64,000 nt of DNA from Leucobacter chromiireducens subsp. solipictus (GTDB taxonomy: Bacteria > Actinomycetota > Actinomycetes > Actinomycetales > Microbacteriaceae), in assembly GCF_016758195.1 (NCBI RefSeq), contig NZ_QYAC01000002.1, positions 248,001 to 312,000 of the forward strand, given 5' to 3'. Made by a program: the position numbers and the translations under genes. The notes under the pieces were generated by a model. It worked only from the letters and a program-made list of their open reading frames with translations. It had not been told where the DNA came from and searched no databases. Of this stretch, positions 62,021 through 64,000 are shown in pieces (position 1 is the first letter of the stretch; the number at the start of each line of letters is the position of its first letter).

Positions 62021-63382
62021 ATGACGCACTCATCGAAACCTCGAGCCCGCCTGAGACCACGAACGGCACGATCGAGTCGGGCGTCCCCGGGCGCGCTGCA
62101 TGCCGGACCGGACTCGTTCCCCGATGCGCCCCCGGGGCCGGCGTCGCTGCAGCGGGTACTGCATTTTTCCGACGAGCCACACGCCGTAACCGAGGTGCGG
62201 TCGGTGACGGCCGGGCGCGAATCCGGAGCGTCGGGTCCGCGTGGCATCGCCCCAGGCAGCGGTGCCGTGCCGGGCAGCGGTGCTGTGCCGGGCAGCGGTG
62301 CCGTGCCAGGCAGCGGTGCGGTGCCGCAACGCACGCACGTGCCGGATCACGTCTGGGGTGCGCACGGGGTCCCTCCGCCTCCGGTGCCGAGCCGCGCGGT
62401 GCCTCCGGCCCCGGTGGGTTCGCGAACCGCACAGCTTCCGCTGGCGGCGCGGCGGGCGCTCGGCGGCCTGTTGCCCGTCCTGGACGATCCCGAGCTCCGC
62501 GACCTGCTCGTCCAGGTGCGAGACGGAACCGGCACGCTCTGGCTTGACCGCGGTGGACAGACTCAGTGGGTCCCGGGATGGCAGGCCACACCCCACGCGG
62601 TGCACCAGCTCGCCACGTCCCTGGTCGCGGCGGGCGGGCGTCACCTCGACGAACTCGTTCCCGCCGCGGACGTCCGCCTGGGGGACGGGATCCGGGTGCA
62701 CGCCGTCCTCCCGCCCGTCGCCGTGGCGGGCACCTCGGTGTCGATCCGGGTGCCCCGGCTCGAACCGTTGGGGTTCCCCGAACTTGTCGCGAGCGGGCTG
62801 TGCCGGGAAGACACCGCCGCGCGGCTTCGAGCGGTGGTCCGCGCGCGGAAGAACCTGCTCATTACCGGGGGCACGGGAACCGGCAAGACGACGCTGCTCG
62901 CCGCGCTCATGGACCTCGCGGCCCCGCACGAGCGGATCGTCACCATCGAGGATCTGGCCGAGCCGCGGCTGCAACACCCTCACGTGGTCGCACTCGAAGG
63001 GCGGCAGGCCAGCTCCGAAGGCGTCGGCGAGGTGGGGGTGGGCGAACTCCTGCGTGAGGCGCTGCGCATGCGACCCGATCGCGTGGTGCTCGGCGAGTGC
63101 CGAGGCCCGGAGATCGCAACGCTCTTCACCGCGTTCAATACTGGGCACGATGGGGGCGCGGGGACGCTCCACGCGAGCAGCCTCGCCGAGGTGCCGGCCA
63201 GGCTCGAAGCCCTGGGAGCGCTCGCAGGCATGGGGCCCGCCGCGCTCGGACGGCAGGCCGCGGCCGGGCTCGACCTGGTCGTTCACCTGAGTCGCGTGGC
63301 CGGGCTGCCGCGAATCACCGGGGTCGGGCGGCTTCGACATGACGGGAGACACGGGCTCGCGATCGAGGTCGGGCAGTGCTGA
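62021..63382 (+). CDS. tadA: TadA/CpaF-type pilus assembly ATPase
   Basis: About 453 residues from the ATG at 62021; the start is not certain. The C-terminal 330 residues are a secretion ATPase: GGTGTGKTTLLAALMDLAAP (Walker A), IVTIEDLAEPRLQ (Asp box), RMRPDRVVLGECRGPE (Walker B), GHDGGAGTLHASS (His box). It powers assembly of Flp/Tad pili at the inner membrane. The N-terminal ~130 residues are low complexity and contain four in-frame copies of GSGAVP (62255-62326). The N-terminal domain typical of CpaF is shortened. Confidence 0.88.
   Translation: MTHSSKPRARLRPRTARSSRASPGALHAGPDSFPDAPPGPASLQRVLHFSDEPHAVTEVRSVTAGRESGASGPRGIAPGSGAVPGSGAVPGSGAVPGSGAVPQRTHVPDHVWGAHGVPPPPVPSRAVPPAPVGSRTAQLPLAARRALGGLLPVLDDPELRDLLVQVRDGTGTLWLDRGGQTQWVPGWQATPHAVHQLATSLVAAGGRHLDELVPAADVRLGDGIRVHAVLPPVAVAGTSVSIRVPRLEPLGFPELVASGLCREDTAARLRAVVRARKNLLITGGTGTGKTTLLAALMDLAAPHERIVTIEDLAEPRLQHPHVVALEGRQASSEGVGEVGVGELLREALRMRPDRVVLGECRGPEIATLFTAFNTGHDGGAGTLHASSLAEVPARLEALGALAGMGPAALGRQAAAGLDLVVHLSRVAGLPRITGVGRLRHDGRHGLAIEVGQC
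62255..62326. repeat. 18-bp tandem repeat inside tadA
   Basis: Four copies of an 18-bp unit starting GGCAGCGGTGCC, coding GSGAVP each. Third-position changes are few, so the expansion looks recent. Confidence 0.85.
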
Positions 63383-64000
63383 ATCGGCGCGCGCCCGATC
63401 GGCAGTCAGCGCGCGATCGGGGGTCCGTGCGCGATCGGGGGTCCGTGCGTGATCGGTGGCCAGCTCGCGATCGGGGGTCCGGCAACCGCCTGGCCGGGGC
63501 CGTCACATCGGAGACAGCCGCGGCCGGGGAACTCGCCGTGCGAGCGGCGGCGTTGCTTCGGGGCGGGGTCACCGCGGAGCGTGCGATCACCGTGCTCGCC
63601 GAAGAGAGCCCCACCCGCGGGGCAACGCACCTCCGAGCGCCGGGGACCGATGATCGCGCACCGCCCGCGCACACGCGGCCCAGGCAGGGGCGTCGCGAGA
63701 AATCGCGTGCCCGGGCTGCGGCGGAAACCGCCGCACTTCCCCGTGTGGCCGCTCGGGTCTCGGCGGGGCTGCAGATCCCCGAGGCGCTCGCCGCAGAAGA
63801 CCATCCACCGTGGCGGGTGCTCGCGGTCGCCTGGCGGCTTGCCGCGCAGAGTGGTGCGCCGCTCGCACCCGCGCTCGATCGCATCGGCGGCGCGTTACAC
63901 GCGCTGGAACGCCTGAGTGAGCGGCGTGCCGTGCTCTTGTCAGGCCCACGGGCCACCGTTCGCCTCGTCGCCGCCCTCCCCGTGGGCACCTTCGGGCTCG
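63376..64000 (+). CDS. tadB: TadB-like pilus assembly membrane protein (partial)
   Basis: An open frame from a GTG at 63376 that overlaps the tadA stop (GTGCTGA) and runs off the right edge (208 codons here). The first 40 codons hold RDRGSV-type repeats from a 21-bp unit and may not be translated. From about codon 48 the sequence is helical and protein-like: AGELAVRAAALLRGGVTAER, ARVSAGLQIPEALAAE, WRLAAQSGAPLAPALDRIGG, and SGPRATVRLVAALPVGTFGL at the edge. This fits the first cytosolic part of a type II secretion F (TadB/TadC) protein before its first helix. Later starts are possible. Confidence 0.7.
   Translation, partial: MLNRRAPDRQSARDRGSVRDRGSVRDRWPARDRGSGNRLAGAVTSETAAAGELAVRAAALLRGGVTAERAITVLAEESPTRGATHLRAPGTDDRAPPAHTRPRQGRREKSRARAAAETAALPRVAARVSAGLQIPEALAAEDHPPWRVLAVAWRLAAQSGAPLAPALDRIGGALHALERLSERRAVLLSGPRATVRLVAALPVGTFGL

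Overview
The window is a high-GC chromosomal segment of an actinobacterium. Menaquinone genes (menD, menF, menG, a long-chain polyprenyl diphosphate synthase), a PonA2-type penicillin-binding protein next to a metallophosphoesterase and a DUF4177/RidA pair, an S-layer-homology surface protein and a Tad pilus locus together suggest Microbacteriaceae, perhaps a Leucobacter relative. That placement is inference; no rRNA or marker tree was available. At least twelve genes have a TANNNT hexamer 6-7 bases before the start codon and little or no Shine-Dalgarno, so leaderless transcription looks common.

Layout. 1-5.7 kb: the start of a membrane protein with a LacI-type operator inside its promoter, the LacI regulator, a short leader ORF and a heterodimeric ABC exporter. 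5.9-16.3 kb: menaquinone/respiration block (menD, menF, menG with an unusual Ala/Lys-rich tail, polyprenyl synthase, an adrenodoxin-reductase-like FprA) mixed with a PPK2 kinase, an SGNH hydrolase and small membrane proteins. 16.8-23.6 kb: LysR/YeiH, sirtuin, PucR regulator, a lysA-type decarboxylase, pyrE.

23.75-29.87 kb is clearly lower in GC than its surroundings and carries a RidA-family protein, a complete branched-chain-amino-acid-type ABC importer with a fused permease-ATPase, and a GntR/FCD regulator. The regulator is translationally coupled to a gamma-glutamyltransferase-like Ntn hydrolase that is GC-rich again. A GntR/FCD-type palindrome (TTGGTCAGACCAA) lies upstream of the first gene. 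After this come a TauE/SafE permease, an M20 amidohydrolase, a CoA-transferase plus carboxyltransferase pair (the latter frameshifted at a run of eight G), and an operon of GatA-like amidase, PotABC and two tandem PotD paralogues, divergent from a double-headed Lrp/AsnC regulator. From 23.7 to 44.7 kb the region therefore reads as a scavenging region for nitrogen-containing amides or conjugates. The substrates cannot be named from sequence.

44.8-64 kb: HAD phosphatase, phosphoglucomutase, a 1.2 kb gene-free repeat field, metallophosphoesterase with two tandem ponA2 copies that share a 166-bp identical block, DUF4177/RidA, a type II restriction-modification pair (C5 methyltransferase and GIY-YIG nuclease), an SLH surface protein, acs, and the start of a tad locus (tadA and a partial tadB-like gene running off the window).

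Convergent gene junctions repeatedly hold hairpins or repeats. They include a family of about 60-bp palindromic elements with a shared interior (5.8, 16.4, 16.7 and 47.5-48.2 kb), and three genes have short tandem duplications that span their stop codon.
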